Source: Candidatus Hydrogenedentota bacterium (lineage in GTDB: Bacteria > Hydrogenedentota > Hydrogenedentia > Hydrogenedentales > JAGMZX01). From it: 64,000 nucleotides of DNA. The translations under genes and the position numbers were made by a program. Below are positions 19,550-30,935 of the stretch, one piece after another. The notes under the pieces are model-generated. The model was not told where the DNA came from. It saw nothing but the letters and a program-made list of their open reading frames with translations, and ran no database searches. Every line of letters begins with the position of its first letter. Positions within the stretch are counted from its first letter, which is position 1. The DNA is taken from NCBI GenBank assembly GCA_029556545.1, contig JAKQEQ010000085.1, positions 19,069-83,068 on the forward strand, given 5' to 3'.

Positions 19550-19598
19550 GTGGCATGAGCATCTTGCTCAGGGTCCACGGGCGGGACGCCCGTGCCAC
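19550..19598 (+). repeat. Family A palindromic element (GTGGCATGAGCATCTTGCTCAGGGTCCACGGGCGGGACGCCCGTGCCAC)
   Basis: Outer GTGGC/GCCAC arms enclosing hairpins ATGAGCA-tct-TGCTCA and ACGGGCG-gga-CGCCCGT; other copies in window. Confidence 0.9.
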
Positions 19599-19633
19599 GG
19601 TAGAAGTTCGGAACGTCGAAGCAAGTTGAACAC

Positions 19634-22600
19634 ATGATGGATGGCACGCGCAGGGAGTTGTCGCTGAATGGCGAGTGGCGCCTGGTTCTGGACCCGGAGG
19701 ACGTCGGGGTCGCGGGGCGTTGGTTCGAGGGGGATGCGGCGGGGGAGTCGCTTGCGGTGCGTGTGCCGAGTGTGTGGGATTTGTGGGTCCCGGATTATGA
19801 CGGGGTGGGCTGGTATTTCCGGGAGTTCGAGGTCGCGCCGGGTCTGATCGACGGGTGCGCTTTCCTTCGTTTCGAGGCGGCGGATTATTACGCCGAGGTC
19901 TGGCTGAACGGCCGGCGCCTGGGCGACCACGAGGGCGGCTATACCCCCTTTAACTTCGATGTCACCGGCGTGTTGCGCGCGGGCGAGAACCGGATCGCGG
20001 TGCGGCTTATCGACCCGCACGGCCCGGAGGGCTATGGGGATTTCCTGCCTCGGGAAATCCCGAGCGCGAAGGAGCACGGCTATTTCTCGTTTGCCGGCAT
20101 CTGGGGCGACGTTTCGCTCGAATTCATGGCGCCGGTTCACATCCGGGACGTGTTCGTGCAGCCGGACATTCGCCGGAAACTCGTGGTGGCGCACGTCGAG
20201 ACCTCCGGCTCCGGCGCGGTCGATCTGTCCATCGCGGGCACGCCGCACCGCGCGGCGGGCGGGCCGGGCAGGCACGTCATCGAGTTCCCCGATTGCGACC
20301 TGTGGTCGCCGGAGTCGCCCCGGCTCTACACGCTCGAGGCGCGCCTGACGGCCGCGGACGGGCGCGTGGACGCGGTGGCGGTCCGTTTCGGGATGCGCGA
20401 GTTTACAGTGAAGGACAACCGGTTCCACCTGAACAACCATCCGGTCCACGTGAAGGCGGCGCTGCACCAGCCGGATTACGCGCGGTCGCTGGTTGCGCCG
20501 GAGTCGGTCGAATTGGCCCGTCGCGAACTCGAATTGGCGAAGGAGGCGGGGTTCAACATGCTGCGCCTGCACATCAAGACGGCGCCGCGCGTTACGCTCG
20601 ACCTCGCAGACGAGATCGGCCTGCTACTCTACGCGGAGCCGCCCATCGGTTGGATCAAGGCGTCGCCGCACATGCGCCGCCGCTGCGAGAACGAGGTGCG
20701 CGAGATGGTCCTGCGCGACCGGAACCATCCGTCGGTCGTGGTCTGGGGCATGCTGAATGAAACGGGCAACGCGGGCTACGTCACGGGCGGCGGCGCGCAG
20801 GTAATCAAGGAAGACCTGTGCCGCCTGGCGCGGTCGCTCGATCCGACGCGGCTGATTATCGACGACAGCGGCGGCGTGAACGCGACGCGGGAGCCGGCGC
20901 GGTTCCTGCGGCCGTATCGCGACGAATTCGAGGTCTATGACGACCTGCACATTTACCAGCGCGCGCCGGTGGACCGCGACATCGAGTCGTACTACCAGCA
21001 CAACGGCGCGCCGGACCAACTGTATTTCCTGTCCGAGTTCGGGTTCGGCGGCCCGGAGAACCTCGCCGACGTGATCGCGCAATACGGGCCCGACGCGGAC
21101 CGTTGCAAGGACGCGCGTTTCCTGAAGAAGATGCTCGATGCCGGAGAACAAGGGTTCGCCGAGCGGGACCTCGATCGCATCTTCGGCGATTTCTCGGGGT
21201 TCCTCGAGGCGGCGCGGGAGCTCCAGTGCGACGCGGCCCGGTTCCAGATCGACGCCATCCGCGCGAACGCGAAGAACGCGGGGTATTGCTACACCCAGTT
21301 GTGCGACGCGGGCCACGAGTTTTGCGCGGGCGTGCTCGATCGGTGGCGCAGGCCGAAGCCGGTCTTCGAGACGATGAAGGAGGCGCAGCGGCCGCTCCGC
21401 CCGATTATCCAGATGTCGCGCACGAACCTCGTGATCCGCGAGGAGGTCCCGGTCGTGGTCCTCCTGGCGAACGAGGACCGCGTCGAGGGCCGCGCGGAAC
21501 TGAGCCTCCAGGTGGTCGGCCCCACGCAGCAGGTGTTGTGGAAGAAGGTGCGGTCCGCGAAAATCCCGCGTCATGGCAAGGAACTCTGGCGCGGCGACAT
21601 CGCGGCCTCGGGCTCGCCGGGCCCGCACCGCTTCGTGGTGCGCCTGCTGCAAGAGGGCCGCGTGATCGCCGAGAGTTCCGTCGCGTTCCACGTCCTGGTG
21701 AAGACCCCGCGCGGCGACCACGCGATATACGTGCTCGATCCCCAGGAGACGTGGCGGACCCGCTGCGCGGCGCTGGCCCCGATCGGCGGGCTGACCGCGC
21801 CCGTGCTTGTCGTGCCGCCGCTGGGCAACACCTTGCGCGCGTATCCCGAGACCGATCTCCCGCGCGTGCTGGCGCAGGTCGAGGGCGGCGCCGTGGCCCT
21901 GTTCTTCGGGCCGCCGGACGACTGGAACGACCTCGCCGCGCGCCTCGGGGAGGACATCCGGGCCACGTCGAAGGACGCCGTCGGCGCGTTCCTGCCCGTG
22001 TTCCACTACGTGAAGCTGCACCCCGTCTTCGACGGGCTTCCGACGCGCTGCCTCATGCGGCAGCCGTACCGCAACGTCGTCCCGGCGCGGACCTTCCTCG
22101 AAACCGGCGACGAGGACATCTGCGGCAGCTTCGATACGACGCCCATCGCCACCGGCCACTACATGATGGGCCAGACCGCATGGTGGGGCAGCGATATCCT
22201 CGTGCGGCGATTCGGGGCCGGGCGCGTCGTGTTCACGCACCTGCGGGTCCTCGAACACCTCGGAAGCGACCCGGTGGCGGACCGCCTCTTCGTGAATTTG
22301 ATCAACCACTTCGCGCGGCGGTCCGTGCCCGCGGACAAGGCGCTGCAGCACGACCCGCGCGCGGCGGAGTGGCTGCGCACCGAGCGGGCGGAAAGCGTGC
22401 GCAAATGGATGGTGCTCGGCGAATTCCCGAATTGGGAAAACGGAAAAGGGCACGATACCGCGTATCCGCCCGAACACACCATCGAATTCGACGCGATATA
22501 CCCCGGCTGGTACCGGTCGATTGCGTGGAAGCCGTGGTACTCGACGGCGGTTAACGACCACGTCGTGGACCTCCAGGCCGCGTTCACGCCCGTCTTCGAG

Positions 22601-22909
22601 TACTATCCCCGCTTCGACCACGGTACGGGCTACGCCTACGCCGAGTTCTCCGCCGAGAAGCGCCAGGACGTCACCGTGCGCCTCGGCGTGCAGAACGCGA
22701 TGAAGGTGTGGCTCAACGGCCGCCTTATCCATGAAAGCCGGAATCAAGTACCGCACGACCAGTTCGGCACGGAGATCGCCGAGGGCCAACTGCGTCAGGG
22801 ACGCAACACCGTGCTCGTGAAATGCTCGAAGGTCCCCGGCCCGTTCCGCTTCTCGATCCACTTCGAGAAGAAAGGCGACGTGCCGGTTCCCCTGAAGTGG
22901 TGGCGGTGA
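19634..22909 (+). CDS. Glycoside hydrolase family 2 protein
   Basis: GH2 sandwich domain (LNGEWRLVLDPEDVG, CAFLRFEAADYYAEVWLNGRRLGDHEGGYTPFNFDVT), catalytic-region VVVWGMLNETGN, FLSEFGFGG. Confidence 0.88.
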   Translation: MMDGTRRELSLNGEWRLVLDPEDVGVAGRWFEGDAAGESLAVRVPSVWDLWVPDYDGVGWYFREFEVAPGLIDGCAFLRFEAADYYAEVWLNGRRLGDHEGGYTPFNFDVTGVLRAGENRIAVRLIDPHGPEGYGDFLPREIPSAKEHGYFSFAGIWGDVSLEFMAPVHIRDVFVQPDIRRKLVVAHVETSGSGAVDLSIAGTPHRAAGGPGRHVIEFPDCDLWSPESPRLYTLEARLTAADGRVDAVAVRFGMREFTVKDNRFHLNNHPVHVKAALHQPDYARSLVAPESVELARRELELAKEAGFNMLRLHIKTAPRVTLDLADEIGLLLYAEPPIGWIKASPHMRRRCENEVREMVLRDRNHPSVVVWGMLNETGNAGYVTGGGAQVIKEDLCRLARSLDPTRLIIDDSGGVNATREPARFLRPYRDEFEVYDDLHIYQRAPVDRDIESYYQHNGAPDQLYFLSEFGFGGPENLADVIAQYGPDADRCKDARFLKKMLDAGEQGFAERDLDRIFGDFSGFLEAARELQCDAARFQIDAIRANAKNAGYCYTQLCDAGHEFCAGVLDRWRRPKPVFETMKEAQRPLRPIIQMSRTNLVIREEVPVVVLLANEDRVEGRAELSLQVVGPTQQVLWKKVRSAKIPRHGKELWRGDIAASGSPGPHRFVVRLLQEGRVIAESSVAFHVLVKTPRGDHAIYVLDPQETWRTRCAALAPIGGLTAPVLVVPPLGNTLRAYPETDLPRVLAQVEGGAVALFFGPPDDWNDLAARLGEDIRATSKDAVGAFLPVFHYVKLHPVFDGLPTRCLMRQPYRNVVPARTFLETGDEDICGSFDTTPIATGHYMMGQTAWWGSDILVRRFGAGRVVFTHLRVLEHLGSDPVADRLFVNLINHFARRSVPADKALQHDPRAAEWLRTERAESVRKWMVLGEFPNWENGKGHDTAYPPEHTIEFDAIYPGWYRSIAWKPWYSTAVNDHVVDLQAAFTPVFEYYPRFDHGTGYAYAEFSAEKRQDVTVRLGVQNAMKVWLNGRLIHESRNQVPHDQFGTEIAEGQLRQGRNTVLVKCSKVPGPFRFSIHFEKKGDVPVPLKWWR

Positions 22910-23017
22910 GCGTCCACCTTCATATGGCCGCGCCGCTCGCCGAACAGCGCTGGGAATAACCGATGGGTGGCCGGTGTCCTAGCTGACAGCTCAACGCGGG
23001 ATTTCGAGTATTAAGTT

Positions 23018-23671
23018 ATGGTGGGAACGAAAGGACGCATCATGGGCGCAATAGTCGCCGGAGTTGTGGTGGTATTGCTGGGCGCTTGGACCGCTGTGGG
23101 ATATACCTCGGCCAAGGGTATCGAGACGCCGCAATATACCGTGGTGCGCGAGGCCGACGGGTACGCGATTCGCGAATACGCGGGGTATATCCGCGCGGAA
23201 GTCACGCTGACCGGGAAGTACCGGGAGACGTTGTACGGCGGGTTTCGCGAAGTGGCGGACTATATCTTCGGGAACAACTCCCAACGCGCGGACATCGCCA
23301 TGACGGCGCCGGTCATGTCGGAGAAGTCGGGCAAGATCGCCATGACCGCACCGGTCCTACACGAGAAGGGCGATAGTGAAGCCTCGTATAGCGTGGCATT
23401 CATCATGCCTCGTGAATACAGTATGGAAACGCTTCCGCGGCCCAACAACCCGAAGGTGCGCCTGCGCGAAATCGTTTCCCAGCGCTTCGCCGTGCTCGAA
23501 TTCGGCGGCTACGCCACGGAGCGCCGGGCGAGAAAGAAGACCGAGCGTCTCGTAAGCATGCTCGAACGGGATGGCGTTCGCGCGGTGGGAGAACCGATTG
23601 TGGCGCAATACGACCCGCCCTGGACGCCTTTCTACATGCGCCGCAACGAGATTCACGTTCCCGTGGAATAA
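23018..23671 (+). CDS. SOUL heme-binding family protein
   Basis: GIETPQYTVVREADGYAIREYAGYIRAEV, IAMTAPVMSEKSGKIAMTAPVL, FIMPREYSMETLPRPNNPKVRLREI. Confidence 0.9.
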   Translation: MVGTKGRIMGAIVAGVVVVLLGAWTAVGYTSAKGIETPQYTVVREADGYAIREYAGYIRAEVTLTGKYRETLYGGFREVADYIFGNNSQRADIAMTAPVMSEKSGKIAMTAPVLHEKGDSEASYSVAFIMPREYSMETLPRPNNPKVRLREIVSQRFAVLEFGGYATERRARKKTERLVSMLERDGVRAVGEPIVAQYDPPWTPFYMRRNEIHVPVE

Positions 23672-23680
23672 CCCGGCGGT

Positions 23681-24469
23681 TCAGGCTTGATCCGGCAGAA
23701 GCCGCTTGATCGCGCGTTCCAACCGAAACGCGATGTCTTTCCAGATCAGAACGGCCAGGAGCCACCAGACGACGATCCACAGCGGCACGCCGCCTATCCA
23801 CCCCAAGTGATACCGGTGAAGGCCCCCGACGTTGATGTAAAGGATTTCCACCAACGGCCCGACTATCAACACCACACCCAGAAGCCGCGCGTCGTGACGC
23901 TCCGGCGGGCACACGATCAGGTAGACGGCCAGCGCAAGCAGGAACGGCAGCCAGGACCAGACCGGGTCGAGATAGGCGCGGTAGATGGTGTATCGCGTGA
24001 CGAACACCAGCACCAGGAGGAATCCGACCTTCACCGCGCCGCTTTCGACGCGCCAGCGTCCGATCCCCACCGTGCTTGCGGGGCGCGGCGGCGGGCCGAG
24101 CGCCCGCCAGCGCGCGAATCGGGCCATGAATCGCAGAATCATGCCCCAGTACAGCAGCATCCAGACAGGAAGCGTGGAAAAGGCGAACTCATGCGGCACG
24201 GTGTAATCGTAGACGCCCCGCACGCATACCGTGCTCCAGTCATTGTACGCGCCGAGCAGCGTACATACGGTGTAGAAGGCCGCCTCGGCCCGGAAGTTGA
24301 CGCCTTCCGTCTTGCGCACGAGGTATAGCAGCAACAGACGGAGGATCAGCGTCAGCGGAACCAGAATGCTCATCAGGACCAATCGGTCGGCGGCCAGACA
24401 AATCGCAACGCTGATGAACAAAACGACGCCGGCGTCAAGGGCGGTGAGTCGGTTCGAGTCGGGTTTCAC
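23681..24469 (-). CDS. Multi-pass membrane protein of unknown function
   Basis: Several hydrophobic helices; 15 nt downstream of the radical SAM gene on the same strand. Confidence 0.7.
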   Translation of the reverse strand: MKPDSNRLTALDAGVVLFISVAICLAADRLVLMSILVPLTLILRLLLLYLVRKTEGVNFRAEAAFYTVCTLLGAYNDWSTVCVRGVYDYTVPHEFAFSTLPVWMLLYWGMILRFMARFARWRALGPPPRPASTVGIGRWRVESGAVKVGFLLVLVFVTRYTIYRAYLDPVWSWLPFLLALAVYLIVCPPERHDARLLGVVLIVGPLVEILYINVGGLHRYHLGWIGGVPLWIVVWWLLAVLIWKDIAFRLERAIKRLLPDQA

Positions 24470-24484
24470 GACAGGTATGCTCCC

Positions 24485-25708
24485 CTATTGATCGCGGCTG
24501 CCCAGGGCGAACTCGCGCAATTCCTCGACGAACCCGCTGCGCAGCGGATGCACCAACCCCTCGATATAGCGCGAGGTCGTGTAATTCTGCATCCAGGCGC
24601 AATCGCCCCCGCACTGCCGATCACCGTTCCCATGAAAGCCGTCCGGGTTGATTTGGGCGCGCCCGGCTGCGTAGGCCTCGTCGAACGTCCGGTAATCCAG
24701 CAGATTGATGTCCACCGGCGGCACGTGTACGGACGCGCGACACGGCCAGCAGATCGCGCCGTTCGACCAGACATGCGGTTTGAGCGCGGTCAGGCACGCG
24801 TGCGGTTCCGCAAATAGTAGTCGGCGCAGCAGGGTTTCCGATCCGATGATCTTGCAGCCTTCCCGCTTGCGCGCGAGGATGAGCGCGGCGAAATCCCGGT
24901 AGTCCGCGCATTCGAGTAGCGCGGCCTCGGGCCGATGCTTGAAATTCACCGGCACCGGCACGAACCATAGGTCGAGATCGCATGCAAGATCGAACACGGC
25001 GCGCGCCTCCCCGATGGTCTCGGGTGTAATCACGGTGTTCACCGCAAGTTTGAACGTCACGTCGCGACGGAGTTCGCGCAACAGCAACAGATTCACGAGG
25101 ACCTGCCGCGCCGCGTCGACGCCCCAGAGCCGCGCGAGGGTGGAGGCGTCAAGCGCGTCCAGGCTCACGATCACGACGTCCATCTGCACGAGGAACTTCC
25201 GCCACGCCGGGTCCCGCAGGCGACGATGAACCAGGCTGCCGTTGGTGTTGATCATGTTGGGAAAATACCCGAGATTCCAGGCGTAATCGAGCAAGTCCGG
25301 CAGATCGTTTCGCAACATCGGCTCGCCGCCGCACCAATAGAGGGCGGGCGTGCCGGTGATCATGACATCCAGCAGGCGTTTCCCCTGTTCCGTGTTCAGA
25401 CGGTCTGAATCGGCGATGTCGTAGTAGTGCCGGCCCTGGTGATTGTCGCAATAGGCGCAGCGGAAATTGCAGCTATTGCACATGGTCCAGATTGCGTACA
25501 AGGGCCGCAGCGCGTGGTTGCCCGTCTTGTAGCGCCTTCGGTTGATCAGGTAATTTGCCGCCGTCTTGCACAGCGCCCGGAACTTGCGCCGCCGGTCCCG
25601 CAGGCGGTCCTGGAAGGTCAGGTCTTCATCCTTGAGAAGCCGCGGCCGGACCTCGTCCGCAAGACGGCGGGCGTCCGCCAGGCATTCCTTGATGTCCGGG
25701 TGTCCCAT
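24485..25708 (-). CDS. Radical SAM protein with SPASM/twitch-like C-terminal cysteines
   Basis: MCNSCNFRCAYCDNH (CxxxCxxC), WCGGEPMLRNDLPD, C-terminal ICWPCRASVHVPP and RQCGGDCAWMQ. Start chosen at MGHPDIKECLADARRLADEV. Confidence 0.88.
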   Translation of the reverse strand: MGHPDIKECLADARRLADEVRPRLLKDEDLTFQDRLRDRRRKFRALCKTAANYLINRRRYKTGNHALRPLYAIWTMCNSCNFRCAYCDNHQGRHYYDIADSDRLNTEQGKRLLDVMITGTPALYWCGGEPMLRNDLPDLLDYAWNLGYFPNMINTNGSLVHRRLRDPAWRKFLVQMDVVIVSLDALDASTLARLWGVDAARQVLVNLLLLRELRRDVTFKLAVNTVITPETIGEARAVFDLACDLDLWFVPVPVNFKHRPEAALLECADYRDFAALILARKREGCKIIGSETLLRRLLFAEPHACLTALKPHVWSNGAICWPCRASVHVPPVDINLLDYRTFDEAYAAGRAQINPDGFHGNGDRQCGGDCAWMQNYTTSRYIEGLVHPLRSGFVEELREFALGSRDQ

Positions 25709-25917
25709 TGCAGGATGATAGTATCGAAATCTAACACCATTACCGGACACTGGCAACTCCTTGAACGTCTCGCAGGGGCGTCCCCTAAGAAACGGCCTGA
25801 GCGTACCATGCGTCGCGGGGACCGTCAAGCGGTGCGAGAAGGACGAAGCGGCGCGTTGACTTTGCGGGCGATTCCCGCAATACTGCCGACAGGCGCGGCG
25901 GAGAGGATTTTCCAGTC

Positions 25918-26927
25918 TTGCAAGGCGTACCCGGGCATAGCAGCGAACAGAAACGTCCTGGCAGACGCCGCATCGGGCGTTGCCGTATCGCCTTGTTTGC
26001 CGTTGTCGCGGTCGCGGCGGGATGGATTCTGTACTGCGGATACCGCTTCGAGATAGTGTTTCCCGCGCCCGTCGTCCGTCACGGCGGCGCCCCTGAAGAC
26101 AGTGTCCGTTTCGAGGCTGTGGTGCGTCCGTCGCTCGCAATGGACTGGCTCGAAGACCGAGCGGGGCTCGACGGCGGGGCCCGTTTCCTGGCGTCATTCC
26201 TTCCGCCCCGGGAGATCGGCGTGCTGCTGAAACCTGCTCCCGATGCGATGGTGCTGGTGCTCTACGCGAATTCGCGGCGTTTGACGCCGCTCATCGCGCA
26301 TGTGCTCAACCAAGGCCGCATACTTCCGGACCTGCCGTGTCTTAGTTGGGACGCGATGGGATTTCACGTCGCGCGACGCGGGCTTGTGGCCGCGCACGCG
26401 ATCATCGAGTCAGACGAAGCGTTCCAGGCATCGTTTGAAGACTACCGCGAGGTAACACCCGTCCCCGCACCCACGGGAGAAGCGGCCCTCATAGAAGTCA
26501 CCTTAGATAATCGCGATGGCCGCGCCCTCGCCGCGCTGATGACCCTGCACGCCGCTGTGGACGGACCGCCCTTCTATACCCCGCGCGAACTGGCCCGGAG
26601 CTTAGAGTCGATCGCGCGCATTGACGCCAAGGCAGACCTCGTAGAGGACGCTCTGGTCGGCCAAGGTCGGTTTGTTGCTGTCGGTGGTACGGGCGTCCCA
26701 GCCGTGTTTCAAGAACATGGGCAGGATGCCCATGCCACGCTCGACGCCGCGATGCGGGAATTGGCCTATCTCGTCGAGGTGGTCCGCGACGAGTTGCGGC
26801 CCGTTTTGCGCGACAACTGGGGACTCGCGCTGTTCGTGGACATCCGGCGCGAGGAGGCGGATATCATTTGCGAATTTCGCCTTGAAGGCATCACGCAAGC
26901 TCTCGAGCGCATGTGGGGGATTGAGCC

Positions 26928-26931
<4 letters not shown>
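25918..26931 (+). CDS. Membrane-anchored protein of unknown function
   Basis: N-terminal TM (IALFAVVAVAAGWILYCGYRF); ATGA overlap with the penicillin acylase gene; contains an in-frame family A repeat. Start codon uncertain. Confidence 0.6.
26684..26738 (-). repeat. Family A palindromic element, intragenic copy
   Basis: Reverse complement GTGGCATGGGCATCCTGCCCATGTTCTTGAAACACGGCTGGGACGCCCGTACCAC; encodes GGTGVPAVFQEHGQDAHAT in the host frame. Confidence 0.85.
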
Positions 26932-29399
<2,468 letters not shown>

Positions 29400-30023
29400 G
29401 GAAGAGCTTGTCCGCGAGCCGTTCGGCCTCATGGCGGTCGTGGGTAACGTGCAGGACCGTGACGCCGAACCGGTCCTTGACCGAGGCGAGCAGCGCGTGC
29501 ATTTCGTGGCGCGTGTCCTGGTCGAGCGCGCTGAGCGGTTCGTCGAGGCACAAGACGCGGGGCCGAAAAGACAACGCGCGCCCGAGGGCCACGCGCTGGG
29601 CTTCGCCGCCGCTGAGCCCCGCCGGTTTGCGTGGCAGCAGATGCGTAATCCCGAGCGCGTCCGCCAGTTCCGCGACGCGATCCGCGACGTCGCGTCGGGG
29701 CCAGCGACGAATATGCAACGCAAAGGCGAGATGATCGCGCACGGACAGCGTCGAGAAGAGGGCGGTGTCCTGCGGAACGTAGCCGATACCGCGTTCCGCG
29801 GGCCGAAGCCGCGTCACGTCGCGTCCGTGCAGTTCGATGCGCCCGGCAGCCACGGCGCGCAATCCGCAGACGGCCTCGACGAGCGTCGTCTTGCCGCAGC
29901 CGGTCTTGCCCATAAGCACCGCGTACTGGCCGGTGGGCACAGCCAAGCTGACCTCGGGCAGAACAAACGCCCCCGCGCGTACAGTGACTTTGTCAAGAAC
30001 AATCACGCGACGCCCCCCACCGC

Positions 30024-30075
30024 GTGGCATGGGCATCTTGCCCATGTCTCTTCACGGGCGGGACGCCCGTGCCAC
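30024..30075 (+). repeat. Family A palindromic element
   Basis: GTGGCATGGGCATCTTGCCCATGTCTCTTCACGGGCGGGACGCCCGTGCCAC, between the modC-like and modB-like genes. Confidence 0.92.
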
Positions 30076-30089
30076 AACCATGCCGTTGT

Positions 30090-30935
30090 TCAGCGCACAT
30101 ATTCCGCATATCCGAAAACTCTCACGATAACCAGCACAAACAGCGACGCGATGATCATCAGGAGCGAGACCGCGACGGCGGCCTCGACGTTGCCCACGCT
30201 CATTTCAAGAAAGACCGTGGTGGACAGCACCTCCGTCTTGAGGCGGGTCGCGCCCGCGAAGATCAGGATCGGCCCGAACTCGCCGAGCGAACGGGCCCAG
30301 GCGAGCGTGGCCGCGACGACGATTCCCTTGCGCGCCTCGGGCAGCGCGACGCTCCAGAACGCCTGGCCGCGCGAGCAGCCAAGCGTGAGTGCGACCTGCT
30401 CGCGGCGGGGGCTGATCCCGTCGAAAGTGGCGCGCATCGTGCGCACGGCAAACGCGCAGGCGACCATGAACTGCGCCAGCACGACGCCGGCGACGGCGTA
30501 GGTGATGCGCGCGCCGGTCGCGCGCTCGTACAGGGTCTCGAAGGCGATGCCGGGCGCGGTGCGGAACAGGATCAGCAGGCTCAATCCGACCACGAGAGGC
30601 GGCAACACAATCGGGATATCGAGCACGGAGTCGAGCAGCGCCTTACCGCGAAACTTGTAGCGCGAAAGTAAATAGCCGGTCGGCGCGGCGACCCACAGCG
30701 AGAAGATCGTGGTGATCGTGCACGAAACGAGGCTCAGCTTGATGGCGTAGCGCGTCTCGGGCGAGGTCAACGCGCGCAGCAACGCGCCGGGCGTGGTGTA
30801 CGCGAGGTCCGCAAGCAACATGGCCGAGATCAGGAACACATACAGGCCGCTCAACACGAACAGGCCGATATAGAACGGGAGGTCGGATCGCACGGGCGGC
30901 TCGGGACCGGCTTGTGAGGGCGGCGGCGCGTTCAT
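30090..30935 (-). CDS. modB: ABC transporter permease, molybdate/tungstate (ModB)-like
   Basis: Multi-TM; RYAIKLSLVSCTITTIFSLWVAAPTGYLLSRYKFRGKALLDSVLDIPIVLPPLVVGLSLLILF. Confidence 0.88.
   Translation of the reverse strand: MNAPPPSQAGPEPPVRSDLPFYIGLFVLSGLYVFLISAMLLADLAYTTPGALLRALTSPETRYAIKLSLVSCTITTIFSLWVAAPTGYLLSRYKFRGKALLDSVLDIPIVLPPLVVGLSLLILFRTAPGIAFETLYERATGARITYAVAGVVLAQFMVACAFAVRTMRATFDGISPRREQVALTLGCSRGQAFWSVALPEARKGIVVAATLAWARSLGEFGPILIFAGATRLKTEVLSTTVFLEMSVGNVEAAVAVSLLMIIASLFVLVIVRVFGYAEYVR

Noticed and set aside
20624-22861. 745-aa minus-strand ORF and other long antisense or alternate-frame ORFs (2139-3467 -, 5183-6718 -, 6531-8066 -, 21103-22554 +, 27819-29723 -, 35722-37218 +)
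   Set aside because: Compositional shadows of high-GC genes: Arg/Ala/His/Gly-rich translations with no recognisable motifs, opposite or offset to genes with clear family motifs.
24485-26197. 570-aa version of the radical SAM protein
   Set aside because: The extra N-terminus is Arg-rich and lacks family similarity; MGHPDIKECLADARRL at 25708 is the likely start.
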